From JAKANT01 sp035502095 (GTDB taxonomy: Bacteria > Pseudomonadota > Gammaproteobacteria > Burkholderiales > Burkholderiaceae_F), in the NCBI GenBank assembly GCA_035502095.1, contig DATJUX010000040.1:1-64000 (forward strand): DNA of 64,000 nucleotides. Reading direction: 5' to 3'. How positions within the stretch are numbered: position 1 is the stretch's first letter; each line of letters begins with the position of its first letter. The notes beneath the pieces were generated by a model that was not told the origin of the DNA, searched no databases, and saw only the letters and a program-made list of their open reading frames with translations. Positions 25,286-33,804 of the stretch are shown piece after piece. The position numbers were made by a program, and so were the translations under genes.

Positions 25286-26139
25286 GCGCGGGCCAGCCGA
25301 GGTGGTGGACCGAACACCCAGGTCCGCCAGGCGATCCACAGCTTGCGCAGCGGCGTCAGCGCGATGCGTTGATGCAGCACCTGGAACCCGGCGCGTTCGA
25401 GCTCGTCGAGAAGGCTGAGATAGATCGCGCCCATGATCAGGCCCGGGCGCTGGGCCCGGCGGTCGGCCTCCGGCAGCAGTGCAAGCGCGTCGCGATACAG
25501 GCCACGCGCGCGCTGCGCCTCGAAGCGCATCAGCGCGGCAAAGCCGTCGACGTAGCGCGCGTTGAGCAGATCGGACGCTTTCACGTCGAAGTGCTGCAGG
25601 TCGTCGATCGGAAGGTAGATCCGGCCGCGCCGTGCATCCTCTCCGACATCGCGCAGGATGTTGACCATCTGCAGGCTCTGGCCGAGCGAGCGCGCGTAGG
25701 CGAGTGTCGCGTCGCGGGTCGCGCCGAAAATGCCCGCCGAGAGTTCACCGACGACTCCCGCGACCAGATGGCAGTAGCGCTGCAGGCTCGCGTAGTCGAG
25801 GTAGCGCGTCTGCCGCAGGTCCATCTGCATGCCCTCGAGAATCTGCAGCAGGCGCGCGCGCGTGATGCCGAATGAGCCGAGGTGCGGAGCGAGTGCGCGC
25901 GCGACCGGGTGCCCGGGCGAACCGGTGAAGAGGCGTTCGATCTCCTGTCCCCACCAGGCAAGCTTGGTTTGTGCGAGCGCGGGGTCACTGACCTCGTCGA
26001 CGATGTCGTCGACCTCGCGGCAGTACGCGTACAGGGCCGTGATGGCACGCCGGCGCTCGGGCGCGAGAAACAGGAACGCGTAGTAAAAACTCGAGCCGCT
26101 TGCCGCAGCCTTCTCGGCGCAATACTCGTCCGGGGTCAT
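25282..26139 (-). CDS. hpnD: Presqualene diphosphate synthase HpnD
   Basis: HpnD joins two farnesyl diphosphates to presqualene diphosphate. The 285-residue protein has the two metal-binding acidic motifs of trans-isoprenyl synthases: REVDDIVDEV near residue 42 and NILRDVGEDARRGRIYLP near 155. The SSFYYAFLFL start is typical of phytoene/squalene synthases. The ATG at 26139 overlaps the hpnC stop (ATGA), so the three proteins are coupled. Phytoene synthase is the main alternative; the neighbours HpnC and HpnE decide for squalene. Confidence 0.93.
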   Translation of the reverse strand: MTPDEYCAEKAAASGSSFYYAFLFLAPERRRAITALYAYCREVDDIVDEVSDPALAQTKLAWWGQEIERLFTGSPGHPVARALAPHLGSFGITRARLLQILEGMQMDLRQTRYLDYASLQRYCHLVAGVVGELSAGIFGATRDATLAYARSLGQSLQMVNILRDVGEDARRGRIYLPIDDLQHFDVKASDLLNARYVDGFAALMRFEAQRARGLYRDALALLPEADRRAQRPGLIMGAIYLSLLDELERAGFQVLHQRIALTPLRKLWIAWRTWVFGPPPRLARA

Positions 26140-26981
26140 GACCCGATTTTGCCTGTGGGCGCCGTATGTCCCGTGGACAGCGACCCCGAAATAGCGCGCA
26201 AGGCGAGCAGCAACCAATCGCGCCGGCGCAACGTCGGGCGCCGGCGGAACACATCTCCGCGCGCGGCATCGATGCGCTCGGCGATGCGCAGGCCGCCGGC
26301 AACGACGAAGCGCAGCTCCAGGCCGATCCGTCCGCCGAGGGCCGCGGCGAGGGGTACGCCGCCGCGCAGCAGTGCGGCCGCGCGCGCGGTCTGCGCCGCA
26401 AGAAGGTCGGGCCAAACCCCGTCTGCGCGCTCCTGCTCGATCATCGATTCGTCGCCGCCGAAACGATGCAACTCCGATCGCGGCAGGTACAGGCGCCCCT
26501 TCTTCCAGTCGATCGCGACGTCCTGCCAGAAGTTCACGAGTTGCAGTCCGGTGCAGATGGCGTCGGAGTGTCGAAGCAACTCCGGCTCGTCGCGGTCGAA
26601 CAGGACCAGCAGCAGGCGGCCGATCGTATTCGCGGAGCGGCGGCAGTAATCGAAGAGCTCCGCATAGTCGGGGTAGCGGTGCACCGTCACGTCCTGCCGG
26701 AATGCCGACAGCAGATCGCGCAGCAGGTCGATCGGCAGCCGATGCCGTGCGACCGCAGCGGCAAGATCGGGCCATTCGCTGGGCGCGCCGCATTCGATTG
26801 CATCGAGCTGCCCTGCCAGATCGGCCAGTTGTTGCAGCCTCGTCGCGGCGCTAGCGTCGCCTTCGTCGGCGATATCGTCGGCGGTGCGGGCGAAGCGATA
26901 GATCGCGCGCACCGGTGCGCGCAGGCGCTTTGGCAGCAGCAGCGACGCGACGGGAAAGTTCTCGTAGTGGCCGACTCCCAT
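26136..26981 (-). CDS. hpnC: Hydroxysqualene synthase HpnC
   Basis: HpnC converts presqualene diphosphate to hydroxysqualene. The 281-residue protein is homologous to HpnD and retains FARTADDIADEGD near residue 35 and the second motif NFWQDVAIDWKKGRLYLP near 150. The N-terminus HYENFPVASLLLP is typical of HpnC. It is the first gene of the cluster, reading away from tRNA-Leu. No squalene-hopene cyclase or other hopanoid gene follows within the window. Confidence 0.92.
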   Translation of the reverse strand: MGVGHYENFPVASLLLPKRLRAPVRAIYRFARTADDIADEGDASAATRLQQLADLAGQLDAIECGAPSEWPDLAAAVARHRLPIDLLRDLLSAFRQDVTVHRYPDYAELFDYCRRSANTIGRLLLVLFDRDEPELLRHSDAICTGLQLVNFWQDVAIDWKKGRLYLPRSELHRFGGDESMIEQERADGVWPDLLAAQTARAAALLRGGVPLAAALGGRIGLELRFVVAGGLRIAERIDAARGDVFRRRPTLRRRDWLLLALRAISGSLSTGHTAPTGKIGS

Positions 26982-27025
26982 GCGCGCAAGCTAGCACGCG
27001 TGCGAGAGCGCGAGTCGCGTTCCTT

Positions 27026-27031
27026 TAGAAT
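27026..27031 (+). promoter_or_regulatory. Candidate -10 element of tRNA-Leu
   Basis: TAGAAT lies 45 bases before the tRNA. It is an isolated A+T island and no good -35 is visible. It would give a leader of about 40 bases. Confidence 0.35.
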
Positions 27032-27076
27032 CGAAACCGATTCGGCGCGGCGGATTCGTGCGGTGCCGATGCCGCC

Positions 27077-27163
27077 GCGAAGGTGGCGAAATTGGTAGAC
27101 GCACCAGGTTTAGGTCCTGACGCCTTCACCGGCGTGTGGGTTCGAGTCCCACCCTTCGCACCA
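27077..27163 (+). tRNA. tRNA-Leu (anticodon UAG)
   Basis: The 87-base sequence folds as a class II tRNA. The acceptor arms are GCGAAGG and CCTTCGC. The anticodon loop TTTAGGT carries TAG at 27111-27113, decoding CUA/CUN leucine codons. A variable arm is present, the T arm contains GGTTCGAGTCC, and CCA is encoded at the 3' end. It precedes tig by 52 bases. Confidence 0.97.
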
Positions 27164-27215
27164 GAAAATTGCCCGGTGGCCATGCGCAACGCGCCGCCGC
27201 AACTTCGAACAAGAC

Positions 27216-28523
27216 ATGCCACAGACCATAGAAACGCTTGACGGACTGGAGCGCCGCATTCAGCTCACGGTGCCCGCCGCCGACCTGGAGCGCGAAGTCC
27301 AGCAACGCCTGACCAAGCTCGCGAGCACGATCCGGATGCCCGGCTTCCGTCCCGGCAAGGTGCCGATGAAGATGGTGGTCGCCTCCTATGGCGCGCAGGT
27401 GCAGGCCGAAGTGCTGAACGACAAGGTCGGCGCTGCCTTCGATGCCGCGGTGAGCGCCAACCGCTTGCGCGTCGCCGGGATGCCGCGCCTCGAGGCAAAG
27501 CCCAAGGCGGACGACGGCAGCGATCTGGCCTTCGATGCGACGTTCGAGGTGTTTCCCGAGGTCAAGGTCGGCGATCTGTCGGCCGTCGCGGTCGACCGCG
27601 CCGTGTGTCCGGTCGGCGACGCGGAGGTCGACAAGACCGTCGAGGTCATGCGGCGCCAGCGTGCGACGTTCGTCGCCGTGTCCCGCCCGGCGCAGGCGGA
27701 AGATCGCGTCACGGTCGACTTCGTCGGGTCGCTCGACGGAACACCGTTCCCCGGTGGCAGTGGCACCGATTTCCCGCTCACGCTGGGGCAGGGACGGATG
27801 CTTCCCGGTTTCGAAGATGCCGTGCTGGGCATGCAGGCGGGCGAGAAGAAGACCTTCCCGCTGAACTTCCGGGCCGACTATCGCGCGACGGAGCTGGCCG
27901 GCAAGACGGCGTCGTTCGACGTGACCGTCAAGAAGATCGAGCAGCCGGTGCTGCCGGCCCTGGACGCCGAGTTTGCGCGTTCGCTCGGCGTCGCCGGCGG
28001 AGATCTCGCGAAGATGCGCGCGGAGATCGCGGCCAACCTCGACCGCGAGGTCACGGCGCGACTTAAGGCGCGCACCAAGGAAAGCGTCATGCAGGCGCTG
28101 TTCTCGGTGGCGCAGTTCGAGCTGCCGAAAACGCTTGTGCAGCGCGAACAGGAGCGCCTTGCCCAGGCCGCGCAGGCCGACCTGGTGGCGCGTGGCGTGC
28201 AGGCGAAGGATGCGCCGCTGCCCACCGACGTGTTTGCGTCGCAGGCCGAACGCCGGGTACGCCTCGGGCTGATGGTGGCCGAACTCGTGCGGGTGCATGG
28301 CCTGCAGGCGCGCCAGGATCAGGTGCGCAAGAGCATCGACCAGATCGCGCAGAGTTACGAGAAGCCCGCCGAGGTGATCCAGTGGTACCTGGGCAACCGC
28401 GAGCGCCTGGCCGAACTCGAAAACGCGGTCACCGAGGACAACGTGACCGCATGGGTGCTCGAGCACGCCCGCACCGCCGACAAGGTGGTGCCTTTCGACG
28501 AACTGATGGGCCATCGCGGCTGA
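27216..28523 (+). CDS. tig: Trigger factor
   Basis: Trigger factor is a ribosome-bound chaperone and peptidyl-prolyl isomerase that receives nascent chains. The 435-residue protein has the ribosome-binding domain with the signature GFRPGKVP (residues 44-51), an FKBP-type domain with VTVDFVGSLDGTPFPGG near residue 166, and a C-terminal helical chaperone domain. It is upstream of clpP and clpX, the usual order, and the three are likely co-transcribed: the tig-clpP gap is 29 bases. Confidence 0.97.
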   Translation: MPQTIETLDGLERRIQLTVPAADLEREVQQRLTKLASTIRMPGFRPGKVPMKMVVASYGAQVQAEVLNDKVGAAFDAAVSANRLRVAGMPRLEAKPKADDGSDLAFDATFEVFPEVKVGDLSAVAVDRAVCPVGDAEVDKTVEVMRRQRATFVAVSRPAQAEDRVTVDFVGSLDGTPFPGGSGTDFPLTLGQGRMLPGFEDAVLGMQAGEKKTFPLNFRADYRATELAGKTASFDVTVKKIEQPVLPALDAEFARSLGVAGGDLAKMRAEIAANLDREVTARLKARTKESVMQALFSVAQFELPKTLVQREQERLAQAAQADLVARGVQAKDAPLPTDVFASQAERRVRLGLMVAELVRVHGLQARQDQVRKSIDQIAQSYEKPAEVIQWYLGNRERLAELENAVTEDNVTAWVLEHARTADKVVPFDELMGHRG

Positions 28524-28540
28524 CGCGGCGGCCAGGACTG

Positions 28541-28547
28541 AAGGAGG
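28541..28547 (+). promoter_or_regulatory. Strong ribosome binding site of clpP
   Basis: AAGGAGG lies 5 bases before the ATG at 28553 and decides that start over in-frame upstream codons inside tig. Confidence 0.85.
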
Positions 28548-28552
28548 CAAGA

Positions 28553-29200
28553 ATGAGCAGTCTGGTACGGGCCACGCAGGCCCTGGAGCCGCAAGGCCTT
28601 GGCATGGTGCCGATCGTCATCGAACAAAGCGGCCGCGGGGAGCGCGCCTACGACATCTACTCCCGCCTGCTGCGCGACCGCGTGGTCTTCATCGTCGGGC
28701 CGATCAACGAGCAGACCGCCAACCTGGTGGTGGCGCAGCTGCTGTTCCTCGAATCGGAAAACCCCGACAAGGACATCGCGCTGTACATCAACTCGCCGGG
28801 CGGTTCCGTCAGCGCCGGGATGGCGATCTTCGACACGATGCAGTTCGTCAAGCCGGACGTCTCGACCATTTGCGTCGGCATGGCGGCGAGCATGGCCGCG
28901 TTCCTGCTCGCCGCGGGGGCCGCCGGCAAGCGCTATTCGCTGCCCAACTCGCGCATCATGATTCACCAGCCGCTCGGCGGCGTGCAGGGACAGGCTGCGG
29001 ACATCGAAATCCACGCCCGGGAGATCCTCTACCTGCGCGAACGGCTGAACAAGATCCTGGCGCAGCGCACCGGACAGAGCGTTGAACGGATCGCGAAGGA
29101 CACGGATCGCGACAACTTCATGTCGGCAGAGGATGCAGTAAGCTACGGACTGATCGACAAGATCTTTGTCAAGCGTGGCGACAGCGCCGAAGCGCGCTAG
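28553..29200 (+). CDS. clpP: ATP-dependent Clp protease proteolytic subunit
   Basis: ClpP forms the tetradecameric serine-protease chamber used by ClpX or ClpA. The 215-residue protein has the catalytic triad Ser113 (GMAASMAAF), His138 (IMIHQPLGG) and Asp187 (DTDRDNF). A short N-terminal propeptide before about residue 15 is expected to be removed. It lies between tig and clpX; the clpP-clpX gap is 29 bases. Confidence 0.97.
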   Translation: MSSLVRATQALEPQGLGMVPIVIEQSGRGERAYDIYSRLLRDRVVFIVGPINEQTANLVVAQLLFLESENPDKDIALYINSPGGSVSAGMAIFDTMQFVKPDVSTICVGMAASMAAFLLAAGAAGKRYSLPNSRIMIHQPLGGVQGQAADIEIHAREILYLRERLNKILAQRTGQSVERIAKDTDRDNFMSAEDAVSYGLIDKIFVKRGDSAEAR

Positions 29201-29229
29201 AGGTACACGACTGCGAAGGCGAGCGGGGT

Positions 29230-30495
29230 ATGTCGGACAAGAAGGGCTCGAGCGAAAAACTGCTGTACTGCTCCTTCTGCGGCAAGAGCCAGCACGAGGT
29301 CAAGAAGCTGATCGCCGGACCGTCGGTGTTCATTTGCGACGAGTGCATCGACCTCTGCAACGACATCATCCGCGACGAGTCCGGCGGCGAACCGAGTACC
29401 GCCTCCGCGAAGTCGGACCTGCCTGCGCCGCAGGAGATCTGCACCATCCTCGATCAGTACGTGATCGGGCAGGAAAAGGCGAAGCGAATCCTTTCAGTAG
29501 CCGTCTACAACCACTACAAGCGCCTCAAGCACCTCAGCGCCAAGGACGACGTCGAGCTCGCCAAGAGCAACATCCTCCTGATCGGTCCGACGGGATCGGG
29601 AAAGACACTCCTCGCGCAAACGCTGGCGCGGCTGCTCAACGTTCCGTTCGTGATCGCCGACGCGACGACGCTCACCGAAGCCGGTTACGTCGGCGAGGAC
29701 GTCGAGAACATCATCCAGAAGCTATTGCAGAACTGCAATTACGAAGTCGAGAAGGCGCAGCGGGGCATCGTTTACATCGATGAGATCGACAAGATCTCGC
29801 GCAAGTCGGACAACCCTTCGATCACGCGGGATGTCTCCGGCGAGGGCGTGCAGCAGGCGCTGCTTAAGCTCATCGAAGGCACCGTTGCCGCCGTGCCGCC
29901 GCAGGGCGGGCGCAAGCACCCGAACCAGGACTTCGTGCAGATCGACACCACCAACATCCTGTTCATCTGCGGGGGCGCTTTCGACGGCCTGGAGAAGGTC
30001 ATCCGCAACCGCACCGAAAAGAGCGGCATCGGCTTCGGGGCCGAGGTGATCGGCAGCGGCGACCGTTCGGTCGGCGAGTTGCTCCGTGACGTGGAACCGG
30101 AGGACCTCATCAAGTTCGGCCTCATCCCCGAGTTGGTGGGGCGGCTCCCCGTCGTGGCGACGCTCGACGAGTTGTCGGAAGGTGCGCTGGTCCAGATTCT
30201 CGTCGAACCAAAGAATGCCCTGATCAAGCAGTTCCAGCGGCTCCTTTCCATGGAAGGTGTCGACCTGGAGGTGCGCGCGGACGCCCTGGTGGCGATCGCG
30301 AAGAAGGCGATCAAGCGCCGCACCGGCGCGCGCGGCCTGCGCTCCATCGTCGAGGCGGTTCTCCTCGACGTGATGTACGACCTGCCGAGCATGAAGAACG
30401 TGGCCAAGGTGGTCGTGGACGACAATGCCGTCGGCGGGGGGCGGCCGATCCTCGTGTTCGCCGATCAGCCGAGGGTGGCCGCCGGGCCGCGCTGA
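29230..30495 (+). CDS. clpX: ATP-dependent Clp protease ATP-binding subunit ClpX
   Basis: ClpX is the AAA+ unfoldase that recognises tagged substrates and feeds ClpP. The 421-residue protein has an N-terminal zinc-binding domain with Cys14, Cys17, Cys36 and Cys39, Walker A GPTGSGKT around residue 119, Walker B IVYIDEIDKI, the ClpP-docking IGFG loop (IGFGAEV) and the sensor motif RRTGARGLRSI. Length and order match the family. Confidence 0.97.
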   Translation: MSDKKGSSEKLLYCSFCGKSQHEVKKLIAGPSVFICDECIDLCNDIIRDESGGEPSTASAKSDLPAPQEICTILDQYVIGQEKAKRILSVAVYNHYKRLKHLSAKDDVELAKSNILLIGPTGSGKTLLAQTLARLLNVPFVIADATTLTEAGYVGEDVENIIQKLLQNCNYEVEKAQRGIVYIDEIDKISRKSDNPSITRDVSGEGVQQALLKLIEGTVAAVPPQGGRKHPNQDFVQIDTTNILFICGGAFDGLEKVIRNRTEKSGIGFGAEVIGSGDRSVGELLRDVEPEDLIKFGLIPELVGRLPVVATLDELSEGALVQILVEPKNALIKQFQRLLSMEGVDLEVRADALVAIAKKAIKRRTGARGLRSIVEAVLLDVMYDLPSMKNVAKVVVDDNAVGGGRPILVFADQPRVAAGPR

Positions 30496-30630
30496 AACCG
30501 TTCGAAATCCGGCACGCGTTGCTGCGTGCTAGAGTGAATTTTTCGCCGCGCGCACGGTCGATCCGTGCTAGCCCTTGAGTTCGGGCCCGTGCGCCCGCAA
30601 CTGTCGGGCATCCCCGGAAAAGGCGTTCTC
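30496..30630 (+). other. clpX-lon intergenic leader with two hairpins
   Basis: Two perfect six-base stems occur: GCACGC/GCGTGC (30512-30529, loop of 6) and GCACGG/CCGTGC (30552-30568, loop of 5). A short T-run (30539-30543) follows the first with about 10 bases between, so it could be a weak terminator for clpX. A TAGAGT box at 30530 and a CTTGAGT box at 30574 could drive lon. Confidence 0.35.
30574..30601 (+). promoter_or_regulatory. Possible heat-shock (sigma-32-like) promoter of lon
   Basis: CTTGAGT (30574-30580) resembles the sigma-32 -35 element CTTGAA. After 13 bases comes CCCGCAAC (30594-30601), which only partly matches the CCCCAT -10 element. lon is heat-shock controlled in many proteobacteria, which supports but does not prove the call. 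Confidence 0.25.
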
Positions 30631-33063
30631 ATGTCAACGAATCTCTTGCCGTCGGTTCGCACGGCCTTGCCGCTGCTCCCGCTGCGCGACGTGGTGGTGT
30701 TCCCCCACATGGTGATTCCGCTGTTCGTCGGGCGGCCGAAGTCGATCAAGGCGCTCGAAGCGGCCATGGAGGGCGGCAAGAGCATCATGCTGGTGGCGCA
30801 GAAGAACGCCGCCAAGGACGAGCCGAGCGCCGAAGACATCTATTCGATCGGGTGTATCGCCTCCATCCTGCAGATGCTGAAGCTGCCCGACGGCACCGTG
30901 AAGGTGCTGGTCGAGGGCTCGCAGCGCGCCGACATTCACGAAATCCACGACGGTCCGTCGCACTTCACGTGCGATCTCACGCCGATTGCCCCTGAGCCGG
31001 CGCAGAAGTCCGAGGTCGAGGCGTTGCGACGCGCGGTCGTGGCGCAGTTCGACCAGTACATCAAGCTGAACAAGAAGATCCCCGCCGAGATCCTGACCTC
31101 GATCGCGGGGATCGACGACGCAGGGCGCCTGGCGGACACCATCGCCGCCCACCTGCCTCTGAAGCTCGAGCAGAAGCAGAAGATCCTCGAGATGTCGGGC
31201 CTGACGCCCCGGCTCGAGCACCTGCTCGCCCAGCTGGAGACCGAGATCGACATCCTGCAGGTCGAAAAGCGCATACGCGGCCGCGTCAAGCGGCAGATGG
31301 AAAAGAGCCAGCGCGAGTACTACCTGAACGAGCAGGTGAAGGCGATCCAGAAGGAGCTCGGCGAAGGCGAGGAAGGCGCCGATCTCGAGGAACTAGAGAA
31401 GAAGATCAAGGCCGCGCGCATGCCGAAGCAGGCGCGCCACAAGGCCGAATCCGAGCTCAAGAAGCTCAAGCTCATGTCGCCCATGTCGGCCGAAGCGACG
31501 GTCGTGCGCAACTACATCGACACGCTCGTCAACCTGCCGTGGAAGAAGCGCAGCAAGATCAACAACAATCTTTCCAATGCCCAGAAGGTGCTGGACGAAG
31601 ATCACTACGGGCTGGAGAAGGTCAAGGACCGCATCGTCGAGTACCTCGCCGTGCAGCAGCGCGTCGATCGCTTGAAGGCGCCGATCCTGTGCCTGGTCGG
31701 CCCGCCGGGGGTGGGCAAGACTTCACTCGGCCAGTCGATCGCGCGTGCGACGAACCGGAAGTTCGTGCGCATGGCGCTCGGCGGCGTGCGCGACGAAGCG
31801 GAGATCCGCGGACACCGGCGCACGTACATCGGATCGATGCCCGGCAAGATCCTGCAGAACCTGTCGAAGATCGGGGTGCGCAATCCGCTGTTCTTGCTCG
31901 ACGAAGTCGACAAGATGGGACAGGACTTCCGCGGCGACCCGTCGTCGGCGCTGCTCGAGGTGCTCGATCCGGAGCAGAACCACACGTTCGTCGATCACTA
32001 CGTCGAAGTCGATTACGACCTGTCGGACGTCATGTTCGTCGCCACCGCGAACACGATGAACATCCCGCCGCCGCTGCTCGACCGCATGGAGGTGATCCGC
32101 CTGTCGGGCTACACCGAGGACGAGAAGGTCAACATCGCCGTGCGCTACCTGCTGCCGAAGCAGATGAAGAACAACGGCGTGAAGAAGGACGAGCTGGACA
32201 TCAGCGAGGCCGCCGTGCGCGACATCATCCGCTACTTCACGCGGGAGGCCGGCGTGCGCGCGCTGGAGCGCGAGCTGTCGAAGATCTGCCGCAAGGTGGT
32301 GAAGAACTCGCTGTTGCGGCGGGCCGACAAGGACGATGCGCGCACGCGGGTCATGCCGCGCAACCTCGACAAGTTCCTGGGAGTACGCCGCTACACGTTC
32401 GGCATGGCGGAGAAGGAAGCGCAAATCGGCCAGGTGACCGGCTTGGCGTGGACCGAGGTCGGCGGCGAATTGCTCACCATCGAGGCCGCCGCGATGCCGG
32501 GCAAAGGCAACATCATTCGCACCGGATCGCTCGGCGATGTCATGAAGGAATCGGTGGAGGCGGCGCGGTCCGTGGTGCGCAGCCGGTCGCGCCGGCTCGG
32601 CATCAAGGACGAGGCGTTCGAGAAACTCGACCTGCACATCCACCTGCCCGAGGGTGCCACGCCCAAGGACGGGCCCAGCGCCGGCATCGCGATCACCACT
32701 GCCGTCGTGTCGACGCTGGCCGGCATCCCGGTGCGCCCGGATGTCGCGATGACGGGCGAGATCACGCTGCGCGGGGAGGTGCTGGCGATCGGCGGCCTCA
32801 AGGAGAAGCTGCTCGCGGCGCTGCGCGGCGGAATCAAGACGGTGCTGATCCCGGAAGAGAACGTCAAGGATCTCGCCGAGATTCCCGATCTCGTCAAGAG
32901 CCGACTGGAAATCCTTCCCGTCAAATGGATCGACAAGGTGCTCGAAATCGCGCTGCAACGTCAGCCGACGGCGCTGGAGGACGTCGATTCCGCTGCGGCG
33001 GCGCCGGTTCAGGCTCCCGCCGACGCTCCGCAGCCGCAGCCAGGCGGCGTGATTACGCATTGA
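30631..33063 (+). CDS. lon: ATP-dependent endopeptidase La (Lon)
   Basis: Lon is a hexameric AAA+ serine protease that degrades damaged and regulatory proteins. The 810-residue protein has the N-terminal substrate-binding LON domain (LPLLPLRDVVVFPHMVIPLF), Walker A GPPGVGKTSLGQ, Walker B FLLDEVDKMG, and a C-terminal protease domain with the catalytic Ser in KDGPSAGIAI and the Lys about 40 residues later (GGLKEKLLAA). The ATG at 30631 matches the family N-terminus; an earlier in-frame start at 30565 would add 22 unrelated residues. The stop codon forms the first bases of a long inverted repeat. Confidence 0.97.
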   Translation: MSTNLLPSVRTALPLLPLRDVVVFPHMVIPLFVGRPKSIKALEAAMEGGKSIMLVAQKNAAKDEPSAEDIYSIGCIASILQMLKLPDGTVKVLVEGSQRADIHEIHDGPSHFTCDLTPIAPEPAQKSEVEALRRAVVAQFDQYIKLNKKIPAEILTSIAGIDDAGRLADTIAAHLPLKLEQKQKILEMSGLTPRLEHLLAQLETEIDILQVEKRIRGRVKRQMEKSQREYYLNEQVKAIQKELGEGEEGADLEELEKKIKAARMPKQARHKAESELKKLKLMSPMSAEATVVRNYIDTLVNLPWKKRSKINNNLSNAQKVLDEDHYGLEKVKDRIVEYLAVQQRVDRLKAPILCLVGPPGVGKTSLGQSIARATNRKFVRMALGGVRDEAEIRGHRRTYIGSMPGKILQNLSKIGVRNPLFLLDEVDKMGQDFRGDPSSALLEVLDPEQNHTFVDHYVEVDYDLSDVMFVATANTMNIPPPLLDRMEVIRLSGYTEDEKVNIAVRYLLPKQMKNNGVKKDELDISEAAVRDIIRYFTREAGVRALERELSKICRKVVKNSLLRRADKDDARTRVMPRNLDKFLGVRRYTFGMAEKEAQIGQVTGLAWTEVGGELLTIEAAAMPGKGNIIRTGSLGDVMKESVEAARSVVRSRSRRLGIKDEAFEKLDLHIHLPEGATPKDGPSAGIAITTAVVSTLAGIPVRPDVAMTGEITLRGEVLAIGGLKEKLLAALRGGIKTVLIPEENVKDLAEIPDLVKSRLEILPVKWIDKVLEIALQRQPTALEDVDSAAAAPVQAPADAPQPQPGGVITH

Positions 33064-33109
33064 AGTGCACGCGCGATCACGCAGAACACTGCGTGATCGC
33101 GTGACTTCA
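33061..33109 (+). terminator. Long inverted repeat at the lon stop codon
   Basis: The left arm (33061-33084) and right arm (33089-33109) pair over 21 bases, interrupted only by a one-base and a two-base bulge on the left side, around an AACA loop. The uninterrupted inner stem is GATCACGCAG with CTGCGTGATC. No T-tract follows, so it is not a standard intrinsic terminator. It may protect lon mRNA or bind a protein. Confidence 0.55.
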
Positions 33110-33153
33110 CTCGCGCGGCATCACCGTAGAGTGGGCGTTGACGGGTTCGTCGC

Positions 33154-33182
33154 TTGACAGTCGAAAATGCGCGCGGTTGAAT
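33154..33182 (+). promoter_or_regulatory. Sigma-70-type promoter of hupB
   Basis: A perfect TTGACA (33154-33159) is followed after exactly 17 bases by TTGAAT (33177-33182, 4 of 6 matches to TATAAT). This leaves a 5' leader of about 100 bases before hupB. It is the best-scoring promoter seen by eye in the window. Confidence 0.6.
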
Positions 33183-33293
33183 AGTCGGCCCGACTTGCCT
33201 CTCAAAACAACACTGCACGATTACGTGGCGCTGGCGGACGTTGGCGCTCTCCCAACAAACCAACGACGACGACAAATCGAAGAGGGGGTTTAA

Positions 33294-33566
33294 GTGAACA
33301 AGACAGAGTTGATCGATCACATCGCGCGCCAGGCCGACATATCGAAGGCGGCAGCGGGTCGGGCGCTCGAGGCGGTGGTCGGCGGCATCGGCGGCTCGCT
33401 GAAAAAGGGCAAGGCGGTGACGCTGGTCGGCTTCGGCACGTTCATCGTCGGCAAGCGCGCCGCGCGCACCGGACGCAATCCGCGTACGGGCGCATCGATC
33501 AAGATCAAGGCGGCGAAGGTTCCGAAGTTCCGCCCTGGCAAGGCCCTCAAGGATTCGCTAAACTGA
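33294..33566 (+). CDS. hupB: HU-family DNA-binding protein
   Basis: HU is a small histone-like protein that bends DNA and compacts the nucleoid. The 90-residue length and MNKTELIDHIA start are standard. The DNA-binding arm includes GFGTFIVGKRAARTGRNPRTG, shown here in part as GRNPRTG with the intercalating Pro. The start is GTG at 33294 preceded by a purine-rich site (AGAGGGGG). The order lon-hupB is conserved in proteobacteria. No terminator separates it from the downstream tRNA genes. Confidence 0.96.
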   Translation: MNKTELIDHIARQADISKAAAGRALEAVVGGIGGSLKKGKAVTLVGFGTFIVGKRAARTGRNPRTGASIKIKAAKVPKFRPGKALKDSLN

Positions 33567-33602
33567 ATTTCCTTTGACGGCAGGTCGGCAGCAGGCCAAC
33601 AA

Positions 33603-33678
33603 GGGTGTTTAGCTCAGTTGGTAGAGCGGCGCCCTTACAAGGCGTAGGTCGGGAGTTCGAGCCTCTCAACACCCACCA
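33603..33678 (+). tRNA. tRNA-Val (anticodon UAC)
   Basis: The 76-base cloverleaf has acceptor arms GGGTGTT and AACACCC, the D-arm AGCTCAGTTGGTAGAGC, anticodon loop CTTACAA with TAC at 33636-33638, a T-arm with GTTCGAGCC, and encoded CCA. It begins 36 bases after the hupB stop. Confidence 0.97.
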
Positions 33679-33708
33679 GCCCTCCCGCCGCGGGATGTGT
33701 CTTCGCGG

Positions 33709-33785
33709 GGAGTGGTAGTTCAGTTGGTTAGAATACCGGCCTGTCACGCCGGGGGTCGCGGGTTCGAGTCCCGTCCACTCCGCCA
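33709..33785 (+). tRNA. tRNA-Asp (anticodon GUC)
   Basis: The 77-base cloverleaf has acceptor arms GGAGTGG and CCACTCC, anticodon loop CTGTCAC with GTC at 33743-33745, T-arm GGTTCGAGTCC and encoded CCA. It is 30 bases downstream of tRNA-Val and is followed by an intrinsic terminator. Confidence 0.97.
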
Positions 33786-33804
33786 AGAATGACAACTGGC
33801 AGCG

